Positions 26,853-35,499 of a DNA stretch of 64,000 nucleotides are shown here, in pieces. Source of the DNA: Algoriphagus aestuarii (GTDB taxonomy: Bacteria > Bacteroidota > Bacteroidia > Cytophagales > Cyclobacteriaceae); contig JAFIDK010000003.1 of assembly GCA_017051695.1 (NCBI GenBank), positions 351,426-415,425 of the forward strand. Reading direction: 5' to 3'. The notes under the pieces are model-generated. The model saw nothing but the letters and a program-made list of their open reading frames with translations, had not been told where the DNA came from and did no database searches. The stretch's first letter is position 1, and every line of letters begins with the position of its first letter. The position numbers were made by a program, and so were the translations under genes.

Positions 26853-27893
26853 TTAATCTTGTTTTTCCACAAGAATTTCAAAGTTTTCAAATTTGACTTC
26901 TCCTTCTGTTCCAGGCATCATCACTGCAAAAGGAATAAAGATTTCACTTTTTCTTGTGAAGTTTGGAATAGTCACTTCTAAGATCTGGTCAGATAACACA
27001 CCAGAAATAGGGCTGTTCTCCGTGGAATAAACTTCTGACTGAGTTGTTTGTGCTCCATTAGAAAAGAGTTCGGTTTCATAAACTCTAAGCGCAATGGCAA
27101 CTCCAGGTCCTTTCAATCCTGACGAATTTACTTTGGTACGAAGTGTCACTTTTGCACCTTCCGGTATGTCTGGTTTGTCGATTTGAGTAAACCAATACCC
27201 AGTTTCTGTTGATGGGTTGCCATCAATTGAAGAAATATTCAAAGAATTGGAGGCATTGGCTCTATTTCCTGAAAAACTCCCTTTGGCATTATAAAAGAAC
27301 CAATCCTCGTCCTCAGCGAGATGTTTAAAATAAACTGGGTCTGCCTCAAAATTTTGATGATCAGCAATACATTTTTGTTCTGAAGCCATTTTATCAAACA
27401 GCTCATCTAAATAATATTCTTTTAGCACAAGATCATTTTGGTAATAGTCAAAAGTAGCAACCTGAGAATGCATCAAAGAAGTTGGATTACCATCACATAA
27501 AAAGGAGTCATCATGACTTAAGTTTACGAAAGCATGGCCTATCTCATGGAAAAAGAATCTTTCACGTTGTAAATCAGATTGAGTAGCCCATCCACATCGG
27601 CTTGATTTTGAAATTAGGACTGTCCTTCGACCAGTTGAGGGATAATTTTGATATCCGAAACCGCAATATGCCTCTCCATTTTGCATGATATCCCCATCTA
27701 CATAAATGAGGTCCAAACCTGATAAATCAAGGCTTAAGCCCCTTGCTTTAGCTTCTGCTAAAAACCGATCTTTAAAAATTTCCAAAGATGGAAATGGGTC
27801 AGGATTTGGGTCAGGAAAATCATCTTCCTTGCATGAAAAAAAGGCGCATGTAAGGAGTAAAAGTAAAATGGATGAATAGAAGTTAGGTTTCAT
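26853..27893 (-). CDS. Putative zinc metallopeptidase lipoprotein
   Basis: 346 residues with a lipoprotein signal (lipobox AFFSC) and a Pro/Asp linker (DFPDPNPDPFP). Residues about 35-190 hold the motif HEIGHAFVNLSHDD, an HExxH with a third His seven residues after the second. This is the pattern of a Bacteroidota family of putative metallopeptidases; the TSLMHSQ segment downstream resembles a Met-turn. Residues about 210-346 form a beta-sandwich-like region, possibly carbohydrate-binding. It is expected to be surface or periplasmic. Peptidase activity is inferred, not shown. Confidence 0.7.
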   Translation of the reverse strand: MKPNFYSSILLLLLTCAFFSCKEDDFPDPNPDPFPSLEIFKDRFLAEAKARGLSLDLSGLDLIYVDGDIMQNGEAYCGFGYQNYPSTGRRTVLISKSSRCGWATQSDLQRERFFFHEIGHAFVNLSHDDSFLCDGNPTSLMHSQVATFDYYQNDLVLKEYYLDELFDKMASEQKCIADHQNFEADPVYFKHLAEDEDWFFYNAKGSFSGNRANASNSLNISSIDGNPSTETGYWFTQIDKPDIPEGAKVTLRTKVNSSGLKGPGVAIALRVYETELFSNGAQTTQSEVYSTENSPISGVLSDQILEVTIPNFTRKSEIFIPFAVMMPGTEGEVKFENFEILVEKQD

Positions 27894-27993
27894 GATTTTG
27901 GGTTAAAAAGAACTAATAGTTGGAAAATTAACGTGCGTATTAAATATTAAGTTTTAAAAAAAAAATCAAAGGCTTATAGTCAGTAAAATTCGG

Positions 27994-29520
27994 TTACTCC
28001 TTCAATTCCGCCCGCTTCTCTTCAATTTCTCCAGCCAAAATGGAATTTATATCAGTTTTGGCACCAAGTAGGAGATGGATGATTGTTCCTGTTTCTCTAG
28101 AATTCGGATCTGTGATAGTCCCGATTCTTTCTGATTTCTCGAACAATGAAATCTCCCGCTCGCTGATTCCATCACTTGATTCTCTGACAAGAATTACGTT
28201 TTTGATCTCCCGCGAAAGGTCAATCCAGTTGACATAATCAGCATTCATGGTCACGGCCTGCAAACCCTTGGTTTTGGTGTAAAAGTTGATCGCTCCAGCC
28301 TGACCGTAATTATCACAGATAATCACCGTGTATTCTTTCTGAGGCGTCATTGCATAAGCTTGGTCTACTTTCTCAGCCAATTTCTTCCAACCGATCATGT
28401 CCGCAAAATCCTGTGGAATATCATGAATTTCTCCATCTTCCCATCGAGTCAGTTGCAAGTCAGGATGCCTGGCATAAACTTCCTTGAGTTTTTCAGGCTT
28501 TTGTACTGGAAAAACGAGAGGTGCCATCAAAATGAATAAAGCAACAGGAATAATGAAAGTAATTGGTTTTAAATAGCGAAGCCATCCTTTATCCAAAATC
28601 TGAGTCAAATACATAGAACCAAAAGCAAAATAGATTGGATAAATACTGATGGCATAATAAGCTTTTGCTTGTAGGTAGGTTAGGATGGCAAGTGTAAATA
28701 CTAAAGTGAAAAAGAGAAATCGATACTTTTTAAAAGGAGGGTAGGAGAAGAAGGAAATTATTCCAGCTATTAAAACGAAGATTGATCCTATAAAAAACAA
28801 GGGTTGCTCGAGGAGGAAATCGACCCGACTCACATTCACCAACTGATACCTTGAAAGCATTCTCATATGCCAGATGACGGGAAAATCATTTAAGATTTGC
28901 CAGATAATATTGGGTAAGGCAATTAACAGTGCCAAGCCTATTCCTCCATAGAAATGTGGGTTTTGGAGTCTTTTACGCACAGGGCTTGCCAATAGTCCCA
29001 AAACCAACCCTAAACCCAAAAAAGCAACAGTGTATTTATTCAAGAATCCGAAGCCAAATCCAACTCCCATCCAATAAATCCAAGAGTTTTTGCCTGTCTG
29101 GATATGTTTTATCAGGGTATAAACAATAAAAGTCCAAGCAAGAATATCGAAAGAATTGGGTTGGAAAAGAAGATTGAGTCTCGCCAAAGCAGAAAATGTC
29201 AAGGCAGTGGCAGCAAGACAAAGCGCATAGATACCACCTCCAAGAGATTCTATTGTTTTCCAAACAATAACGATAGTCAATGCTCCGAGCAGGGCAGGAA
29301 AGAATTTGACCCAAAACTCAGTGTATCCCAGGAGGTAAATAAGGTAAGAAAACCAAGAGGTAACAGGTGGTACAGAAATATACCCCCATGCTAAATGATG
29401 TGCTTGATCCAGATGCAAAAACTCATCTCGATGCAGCTCATAATATGGTGAAATCAAGAGGTATTGAAGGATGATTTTGAGCAAAACAAATCCCAATAGC
29501 AACCAATTTCTTTTCCCCAT
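27994..29520 (-). CDS. GT39/ArnT-like membrane glycosyltransferase
   Basis: A 508-residue polytopic membrane protein with about 11 hydrophobic helices, beginning NWLLLGFVLLKIILQYL. The first periplasmic loop contains ELHRDEFLHLDQAHHLAWGY, the acidic site typical of the PMT/ArnT (GT-C) superfamily. The C-terminal part, about 380-508, is soluble. It probably transfers a sugar from a polyprenyl carrier to lipid A, a protein or a glycolipid in the periplasm. It begins 11 nt after the histidine kinase stop, so it is probably the third gene of that operon and may be controlled with it. Confidence 0.85.
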   Translation of the reverse strand: MGKRNWLLLGFVLLKIILQYLLISPYYELHRDEFLHLDQAHHLAWGYISVPPVTSWFSYLIYLLGYTEFWVKFFPALLGALTIVIVWKTIESLGGGIYALCLAATALTFSALARLNLLFQPNSFDILAWTFIVYTLIKHIQTGKNSWIYWMGVGFGFGFLNKYTVAFLGLGLVLGLLASPVRKRLQNPHFYGGIGLALLIALPNIIWQILNDFPVIWHMRMLSRYQLVNVSRVDFLLEQPLFFIGSIFVLIAGIISFFSYPPFKKYRFLFFTLVFTLAILTYLQAKAYYAISIYPIYFAFGSMYLTQILDKGWLRYLKPITFIIPVALFILMAPLVFPVQKPEKLKEVYARHPDLQLTRWEDGEIHDIPQDFADMIGWKKLAEKVDQAYAMTPQKEYTVIICDNYGQAGAINFYTKTKGLQAVTMNADYVNWIDLSREIKNVILVRESSDGISEREISLFEKSERIGTITDPNSRETGTIIHLLLGAKTDINSILAGEIEEKRAELKE

Positions 29521-29531
29521 TTCCAGAAATA

Positions 29532-30875
29532 TTAGCCGTTAAAAATCAATTTAAACGTGGTTCCTTCCTCGATTGCAGATCGCACCTGTATATTTCCTTT
29601 GTGCCTTCTCATGATCTGTTTTGATAAACTTAACCCGATACCAGACCCTTTCTTCTTTGTCGTAAAGAATGGGATGAAAATTTTACTCAATGCTTCTTCT
29701 TCTATTCCTTTGCCGGTATCGCTCACTTCCAGAATGATCTTTCCAGCTTCATCGATAAAAGCTCTAAACGTGATGACTTTGATTTCGGAATCTTCTACCG
29801 CATGAATGGCATTTTGGGCAAGATTAATCAGTACCTGTTCGATCTGGGTTTGGTCTCCAAAAAGAATCAATTCAGGTGGATTTAGCTCTTTGCTCAATGA
29901 AATACCTTTGCTTTCCAGCTGATGTGCTAGGAGTACTTCGAGTTGGTCGAAAAGCTTGGCGATGCCAATACTGCTGAACTTAGGAGTAGGAATATGGGCT
30001 AAGCTTCTAAAATCTGAAACAAAATTGATCAATCCCTGACTTCGTTTTTCGATGGTGCTGATTCCCATTAAGTAATCTTCCATATCAGAAGGACCTACTT
30101 GACTGACATCCTCCATTTTGGATTCTATTTCTTCTTTGATCGTACCAGCCAGAGATGAAATCGGAGCAATGGAATTCATGATTTCATGGGTCAAAATCTT
30201 GACCAGATTCTGCCAAGCCTCCATTTCCTTTTCTTCCAGTTCGGACTGGATATTTTGGAGGGAAACCAATTTGAATTTTTCACCTCGCATCAGTAATTCA
30301 ATCACATACACCGAAAGCTGCATAATGCCATCAGGATGTGCGATTTTTATCAATTCACTTCCTCCGGTTCGCAAATTATGAATGGCCAAATGGAGCTCTT
30401 TATTGATGCCCTCGATCTCAGCGATATTTTTAAGCTCTTCCACATCCAGAATTCTCTTGGCTGAAGTATTGATGATCTGGATATTTCCTGTTTCGCCAAA
30501 TGTGATCAAACCTATACTCAGATGTTTGAAAACTGATCTGAAATACTGGTATTGGGCTTCTTTTTCAGCTTGATCCTCTTTCAGCTTTGCCAGAATGGCA
30601 TTGAACTCAATGTGTAAATCATCGGTCTCGGTACCGTCAAATTTTACCGGATAGAGTTGGGAGTATTTATCCTGCTTGATATTATCCAGAAATACACGGA
30701 CTTTCTTAAAAGAGCTTTCCGAATACTTCAGGAAGAAAATGATTTGGATCACCACCAAAATCAAGAAAAGGGAAATCATAAAGACTCCCCAATCATTGAA
30801 AATGGTATATGCCAAAAGGAAGAGGGTAGCGGCTAGAAAGGCTATTCTACCCAGTAAGCCTACTTTATAGTCCAT
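29532..30875 (-). CDS. PAS-containing sensor histidine kinase, NtrB-like
   Basis: 447 residues. Two membrane helices (about 7-26 and 30-50) are followed by a HAMP-like coiled segment, a PAS domain (about 108-210), and a DHp/HATPase module. The phosphoacceptor is His230 in LTHEIMNSIAPI; N, G1 and G2 boxes are visible as NLAQNAIHAV, VSDTGKGI and GSGIGLSLSKQI. It almost lacks a periplasmic loop, so it likely senses a membrane or cytosolic cue. It overlaps the partner regulator gene by 11 bp. Confidence 0.93.
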   Translation of the reverse strand: MDYKVGLLGRIAFLAATLFLLAYTIFNDWGVFMISLFLILVVIQIIFFLKYSESSFKKVRVFLDNIKQDKYSQLYPVKFDGTETDDLHIEFNAILAKLKEDQAEKEAQYQYFRSVFKHLSIGLITFGETGNIQIINTSAKRILDVEELKNIAEIEGINKELHLAIHNLRTGGSELIKIAHPDGIMQLSVYVIELLMRGEKFKLVSLQNIQSELEEKEMEAWQNLVKILTHEIMNSIAPISSLAGTIKEEIESKMEDVSQVGPSDMEDYLMGISTIEKRSQGLINFVSDFRSLAHIPTPKFSSIGIAKLFDQLEVLLAHQLESKGISLSKELNPPELILFGDQTQIEQVLINLAQNAIHAVEDSEIKVITFRAFIDEAGKIILEVSDTGKGIEEEALSKIFIPFFTTKKKGSGIGLSLSKQIMRRHKGNIQVRSAIEEGTTFKLIFNG

Positions 30876-32247
30876 ATTTTTCCAGTCTTCTGTAAAGAGA
30901 TGCTCGGGTCAAACCGAGTTCTTTAGCAGCTTTGGAGATATTTCCTCCGTTTTTGTCAATGGCTCTCTGAATGGTGCTTCGCTCCATATCATCGAGATTT
31001 AGAGTATTGTTTGCAGGTGCTTTATCTGAAGCGGGCTTAGAAGAAAGGAAGAAGAAGTCTCTTGAATCCAGCTCTTCGCCCTCAGCCATGATGATGGCTC
31101 TTTCGATGGCATGCTGCAGTTCACGGATATTTCCAGGCCAGTTGTAGCGCTGCAATAAGTCCATGGCGGAAGCATTGAAACCAGTGAAGTTTTTACGGTA
31201 TTTCTGGCTGTAGCTTTTCAGGAAATGATTTGCCAAAACCGGGATATCATCCTGTCTTTCCCGAAGAGGAGGAAGGAAGATCTCCACTGTGTTTATTCTG
31301 TATAGTAAATCCTGGCGGAACGTATTTTCCATCACCATTTCATGCACGTGCATGTTGGTCGCGCAGATCAAACGGATGTCAACAGGAATTGCTTTGTTTG
31401 TACCGATTCGGGTTACTTCTCTTTTCTGTAAAACTGTCAATAATTTGGACTGCAAAGGCATGGATAGGTTTCCGATTTCGTCCAAAAATAAAGTGCCGTT
31501 ATCAGCTACTTCAAATCTTCCCGCACGATCATCTTTGGCATCAGTAAATGCGCCTCTTTTGTGTCCGAAAAGCTCCGATTCAAAAAGTGTTTCCGTAATT
31601 GCACCCATATCCACTCCGACAAAAATTTCATCTTTACGCAAGGATCTGTCATGAATCGCCCTTGCGATCAATTCTTTACCCGTTCCGTTTTCTCCCAAAA
31701 TCAAAATATTGGCATCTGTTTGAGCCACTTTGTCGATGATGGAAAATATATTTTTCATGGATGCACTCTGCCCAATGATGTCGCTGTAAGGCTTTTTCAT
31801 GTCAGACTGAAGCTGTTTTTGTTTTTTATTCAGCTTCTCGACTTCATTATAGCTTTCTTTTAGGCGAACAGCCGAAGATAGGGTTGCCAGCAATTTTTCA
31901 TTTTGCCAAGGTTTCAGAATAAAATCCGTAGCACCTTCTTTCAACGCCTGTACGGCCATTTCAACATCACCAAACGCCGTAATTAGAATCACAACTGCCT
32001 TTGGGTCGATCTCTTTGATTTGTTTCAGCCAATGAAAACCTTCTTTGCCAGAAGTGGTATCTTCCCTGAAGTTCATGTCCAGAAGGATGACATCATAAGA
32101 ATTATTGTTGATCAAAAAAGGGATTCTTCTAGGGTCTTTTTCTATGGATACTTCTTTAGCATGCTTCTTCAAAAGCATTTTTGCAGCAAAAAGTAAATCT
32201 TCGTTGTCGTCAATTATTAATATTCTTCCCAGATCTTGATTTTCCAT
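30865..32247 (-). CDS. Sigma-54-dependent response regulator, NtrC family
   Basis: A 460-residue activator. Receiver domain (about 8-125) with Asp57 in VILLDMNF. AAA+ sigma-54 interaction domain (about 155-390) with Walker A GENGTGKE, Walker B LFLDEIG and the L1 loop ELFGHKRGAFTDA (GAFTGA with Gly-to-Asp at position 5). A Fis-type DNA-binding helix-turn-helix ends the protein (AKELGLTRASLYRRLEKYGL). It is phosphorylated by the kinase encoded by the next gene and activates RpoN promoters. Targets are unknown; the linked GT39 gene is a candidate. Confidence 0.95.
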   Translation of the reverse strand: MENQDLGRILIIDDNEDLLFAAKMLLKKHAKEVSIEKDPRRIPFLINNNSYDVILLDMNFREDTTSGKEGFHWLKQIKEIDPKAVVILITAFGDVEMAVQALKEGATDFILKPWQNEKLLATLSSAVRLKESYNEVEKLNKKQKQLQSDMKKPYSDIIGQSASMKNIFSIIDKVAQTDANILILGENGTGKELIARAIHDRSLRKDEIFVGVDMGAITETLFESELFGHKRGAFTDAKDDRAGRFEVADNGTLFLDEIGNLSMPLQSKLLTVLQKREVTRIGTNKAIPVDIRLICATNMHVHEMVMENTFRQDLLYRINTVEIFLPPLRERQDDIPVLANHFLKSYSQKYRKNFTGFNASAMDLLQRYNWPGNIRELQHAIERAIIMAEGEELDSRDFFFLSSKPASDKAPANNTLNLDDMERSTIQRAIDKNGGNISKAAKELGLTRASLYRRLEKYGL

Positions 32248-32359
32248 GGTCTCTTGTTTGGTCTATAGTAAGGGGAAAATTATGCCAAGGCTGATAATTG
32301 CCTTTAAACCCATTTTTCAATTGAAAAGTGTTCATAAATGTACGCTTTTATACTGTAAT

Positions 32360-32375
32360 CGGACAGAACTGTCCG
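32360..32375. promoter_or_regulatory. 16-bp perfect palindrome in a divergent promoter region
   Basis: CGGACAGAACTGTCCG has 7-bp arms and a 2-nt centre, too tight for a hairpin and typical of a dimer-binding site. It lies between the minus-strand NtrC-type gene (start 32247) and the plus-strand FKBP gene (start 32431), 26 nt before the FKBP -7 box. Confidence 0.6.
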
Positions 32376-32400
32376 GGTTTTTAGGCCCAAAAGATTTATG

Positions 32401-32408
32401 TAACTTTG
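32401..32408 (+). promoter_or_regulatory. -7 box of the FKBP gene
   Basis: TAACTTTG matches the Bacteroidota consensus TAnnTTTG exactly, 22 nt before the ATG at 32431. A clear TTG -33 element is not seen at the usual distance. Confidence 0.55.
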
Positions 32409-32430
32409 TGCTTTAACCAAATGAAATATC

Positions 32431-32856
32431 ATGCAAGCTAAAAAAGGCGATGCGGTGCAAGTGCACTACACCGGAAAATTAGAAGACGGAAGTGTTTTTG
32501 ATTCCTCAGCAAACAGAGAACCACTTGGATTTACTGTTGGTGCGGGTCAGATGATTCAAGGATTTGATGCAGCTGTTGATGGAATGGCTGTTGGAGATAA
32601 AAAAACTGTAACGATTCCTGCAGCTGAAGCCTATGGTGAGAAGAGGGAAGATATGATGATTGATGTGCCAGTGGAGCAAGTGCCTGCTGATATCAAACCA
32701 GAGATTGGTATGCAGTTGACTCTTCAGGGAGGAAATGGTCAGCCAATGCCTGTAATAGTAACGCATATGGATGAGAAGAAGATCACTTTAGATGCAAACC
32801 ATCAGTTGGCAGGAAAAGATTTGATCTTTGATATTGAACTGGTGAAAATCGGTTAA
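32431..32856 (+). CDS. FKBP-type peptidyl-prolyl isomerase, SlyD-like
   Basis: 141 residues. The FKBP core (QVHYTGKLEDGSVFDSSANR, PLGFTVGAGQMIQGFDAAVD, GMAVGDKKTVTIPAAEAYG) is interrupted by an insert-in-flap domain (about 70-120), as in SlyD. The His-rich metal tail of E. coli SlyD is absent. It catalyses proline cis-trans isomerisation and probably chaperones folding in the cytosol; there is no signal peptide. It is a single-gene unit with a promoter box before it and a terminator after it. Confidence 0.95.
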   Translation: MQAKKGDAVQVHYTGKLEDGSVFDSSANREPLGFTVGAGQMIQGFDAAVDGMAVGDKKTVTIPAAEAYGEKREDMMIDVPVEQVPADIKPEIGMQLTLQGGNGQPMPVIVTHMDEKKITLDANHQLAGKDLIFDIELVKIG

Positions 32857-32873
32857 GCCAAATTGAATTTCTG

Positions 32874-32901
32874 AAAAAAGCCCAAGCGATTGGGCTTTTT
32901 T
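32874..32901 (+). terminator. Terminator after the FKBP gene
   Basis: AAAAAAGCCCAA pairs perfectly with TTGGGCTTTTTT (12 bp) around a GCGA loop, 18 nt after the stop. Confidence 0.9.
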
Positions 32902-32988
32902 CGTTTTCAGGAATCGATTGCATAGATCAGGAGGCAATTTTTTAATTATCTGAAGTATATTAAGTTTTGCTTCATAAGCCCAATTAAC

Positions 32989-34566
32989 ATGACCCTGACG
33001 ATTATTTCATTTTTAGCCTTTACGGCATTTGTTGCAATATTTTCTTGGTATCAGCTCCGAAAAGACAGGTTAGATACGCAGGATGGTTATTTTTTGGGAG
33101 GAAAAAGCCTGACAGGAATTGTGATCGCTGGGTCCATGTTGCTGACCAATATTTCCACAGAACATTTGATTGGGATGAATGGATCAGCCTATAAAAACGG
33201 ATTCATCATCCTCGCATGGGAAGTCACCTCAGCCATCGCATTGGTGATCGGGGCACTCTATTTTATCCCCAATTTTCTGAGAATGGGACTGACCACCATT
33301 CCGCAGTACCTGGAATACCGTTTTGACAAAGTCACCAGGACGCTCGTCGCGCTGTTTTTGATTGTCTCATTTGTAGTGACTTTGCTTCCGATAGTACTAT
33401 ATACCGGAGCGATTAATCTAGAAAGTATTTTTAATGTTTCTGAAACCCTGCAAATCAGTCAACAGGAAGGATTGTGGCTTACAGTCGTTGTGATCGGTGT
33501 CATAGGTTCGATTTATGCGATTTTTGGAGGACTTAAAGCAGTGGCATTCTCAGATACGATTAATGGTATCGGGCTTTTTTTAGGAGGCCTTCTTGTTTTG
33601 GGTTTTGCACTTTGGGATATCGGTGAAGGAAATATGGTAGCTGGATTGTCCAAAGTTTACAAAGCAGCTCCGGAAAAATTCAATGTGATAGGAGCTAGAG
33701 ATTCTGTGCTTCCTTTTGAAACACTTTTTACTGGCTTGATGATCAATCAGTTGTATTTCTGGTGTATGAATCAAGCCATTATTCAAAGAGCATTTGGAGC
33801 AAAAAATCTTGCTGAAGCTCAAAAAGGATTGTTGTACACAGGGGTTTTGAAGCTCTTTGTACCCTTGATAATTATTCTTCCCGGGGTGATCGGGTTTTAT
33901 TATTTCGGAGATAGTTTGTATGATAATCAGGATTTGATCTACCCCGAATTGATCAAAAAAGTATTGCCGGTAGGATTGACCGGGTTTTTTGCGGCGGTGG
34001 TGATGGGAGCAGTATTAAGTACGTTTAACAGTGTGTTGAACAGTACAGCGACGATTTTCAGTTTGGGTATATATAAGAGGCATCTCAAACTGAATGCGAC
34101 TGATAAGGAATTGGTTTGGGTAGGAAAAGTGACTTCAATAGTTTTGGCAATCTGTGCGATAATGGCTGCACCAATGGTGGCCGGTGCACCTGATGGTTTA
34201 TATCAACTTTTGCAGCAGCTTAATGGGATTTTCTTTATCCCAATTGCCTCGATCATCATCGCAGGTCTTTTCCTTCCCAAAATTTCTGCTACCGGAGCCA
34301 AAGCTGGGTTATTTGTCGGTTTGGCATTTTATATCCTGACAGTTTTTATTCTGGAAGTGGATATTCATTTCGTACATATTTGGGGAATAGAGTTTTTGCT
34401 AAACATGGCTGTCATGTTTTCGGTCTCTTACTTTTTCCCCAATACCAACCCTTTTAAACCATCCGATATCAATTCAGAAATCATTCAACCTTGGAAATAT
34501 GCCAGGCTTTTAGGCTTGGTATTGGTAGCTTTAACCATCATTATTTATATCTGGCTGGGGAATTAG
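32989..34566 (+). CDS. Sodium:solute symporter, probably for myo-inositol
   Basis: A 525-residue SSS family transporter with about 13-14 membrane helices. The conserved opening is DGYFLGGKSLTGIVIAGSM followed by TNISTEHLIGMNG; FAAVVMGAVLSTFNSVLNS matches the sodium-site helix of vSGLT relatives. The substrate is not readable from the sequence. Because the next gene, 39 nt downstream on the same strand, is inositol oxygenase, I infer myo-inositol or a related polyol. Confidence 0.88.
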   Translation: MTLTIISFLAFTAFVAIFSWYQLRKDRLDTQDGYFLGGKSLTGIVIAGSMLLTNISTEHLIGMNGSAYKNGFIILAWEVTSAIALVIGALYFIPNFLRMGLTTIPQYLEYRFDKVTRTLVALFLIVSFVVTLLPIVLYTGAINLESIFNVSETLQISQQEGLWLTVVVIGVIGSIYAIFGGLKAVAFSDTINGIGLFLGGLLVLGFALWDIGEGNMVAGLSKVYKAAPEKFNVIGARDSVLPFETLFTGLMINQLYFWCMNQAIIQRAFGAKNLAEAQKGLLYTGVLKLFVPLIIILPGVIGFYYFGDSLYDNQDLIYPELIKKVLPVGLTGFFAAVVMGAVLSTFNSVLNSTATIFSLGIYKRHLKLNATDKELVWVGKVTSIVLAICAIMAAPMVAGAPDGLYQLLQQLNGIFFIPIASIIIAGLFLPKISATGAKAGLFVGLAFYILTVFILEVDIHFVHIWGIEFLLNMAVMFSVSYFFPNTNPFKPSDINSEIIQPWKYARLLGLVLVALTIIIYIWLGN

Positions 34567-34605
34567 GGTATTGAAAATCTTTATATTAGAGTAAAATTCA
34601 ACAGA

Positions 34606-35463
34606 ATGAAAGAAGTGACACCTCATCAAATGGAAGAACTCTGGGAAGAGGATCTTTTGAAACGGTATCCGGAAAATGGAAAGCCGGAAAAAGCGAAGGA
34701 AGAATTCAGAAATTATGAAGACCCCCAGCGTGATACTGTCAGGGAATTTTACAGGATCAATCATTTAAACCAGACTTATGATTTTGTTTTGGGCAAAGAA
34801 AAAGAGTTTCTGAAGTTTGATAAAAAGGAGATGACACTCTGGGAGGCTGTGGAGTTTTTGAATACCCTAGTGGATGATTCTGATCCTGACACAGATTTGG
34901 ACCAGACACAACATTTGCTTCAAACCTCAGAAGCAATACGTGCCGACGGGCACCCTGACTGGTTTGTATTGACTGGATTTCTTCACGATCTAGGCAAAGT
35001 GTTGTGTCTATTTGGAGAGCCACAGTGGTGCGTAGTAGGTGATACCTTTCCGGTAGGATGTCAGCATTCAGATCGAATTGTGTATCCCGAGTTTTTTAAT
35101 GAGAATCCTGACAGCAAGGATCCTCGATTTAATACGAAATATGGGGTTTATGAGCCAAATTGTGGCTTAGATAAGGTGCATTTGTCTTGGGGACATGATG
35201 AATATATCTACCAGATTATGAAAGGTTATTTGCCAGAGGAAGGCCTGGCAATGTTGCGTTACCATTCATTCTATTCACAACACCGTGAAAATGCATACAG
35301 CCATTTGATGAATAGAGATGATCATCAGCTGTTTAAATGGGTGGATAAGTTTAATCCTTATGACCTTTACTCCAAAGCTGCTGTTCCACCAAACGTAAAA
35401 GAGTTGCGGCCTTATTATGAGGATCTTGCATCAAAATATTTACCTGACAGGCTAAAATTTTAA
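34606..35463 (+). CDS. Inositol oxygenase
   Basis: A 285-residue MIOX family di-iron enzyme that cleaves myo-inositol with O2 to D-glucuronate. The expected ligands are in order: the His of [16 protein letters not shown], the HD of FLHDLGK, the His of SWGHDEY, the His of RYHSFYSQH and the Asp of NPYDLYSK. Length equals the eukaryotic enzyme. MIOX is best known from animals and plants and is scattered in bacteria, so horizontal origin is plausible, though base composition resembles its neighbours. It follows a symporter gene and is closed by a terminator. Confidence 0.95.
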   Translation: MKEVTPHQMEELWEEDLLKRYPENGKPEKAKEEFRNYEDPQRDTVREFYRINHLNQTYDFVLGKEKEFLKFDKKEMTLWEAVEFLNTLVDDSDPDTDLDQTQHLLQTSEAIRADGHPDWFVLTGFLHDLGKVLCLFGEPQWCVVGDTFPVGCQHSDRIVYPEFFNENPDSKDPRFNTKYGVYEPNCGLDKVHLSWGHDEYIYQIMKGYLPEEGLAMLRYHSFYSQHRENAYSHLMNRDDHQLFKWVDKFNPYDLYSKAAVPPNVKELRPYYEDLASKYLPDRLKF

Positions 35464-35473
35464 TTAAAAAGTT

Positions 35474-35499
35474 ACCGAAGCTCCATCTTCGGTTTTTTT
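35474..35499 (+). terminator. Terminator after the inositol oxygenase gene
   Basis: ACCGAAG pairs with CTTCGGT around a 6-nt loop and continues into six further T residues. The T-tract reaches the stop of the convergent gene at 35498. Confidence 0.85.

Noticed and set aside
32275-32310. Sigma-54-like sites (TGGCATAATTTTCCC on the minus strand; AAGGCTGATAATTGCC on the plus strand)
   Set aside because: The first lacks GC at -12 and the second has GG-GC spacing one base short. Tempting beside an NtrC-type gene but below standard.
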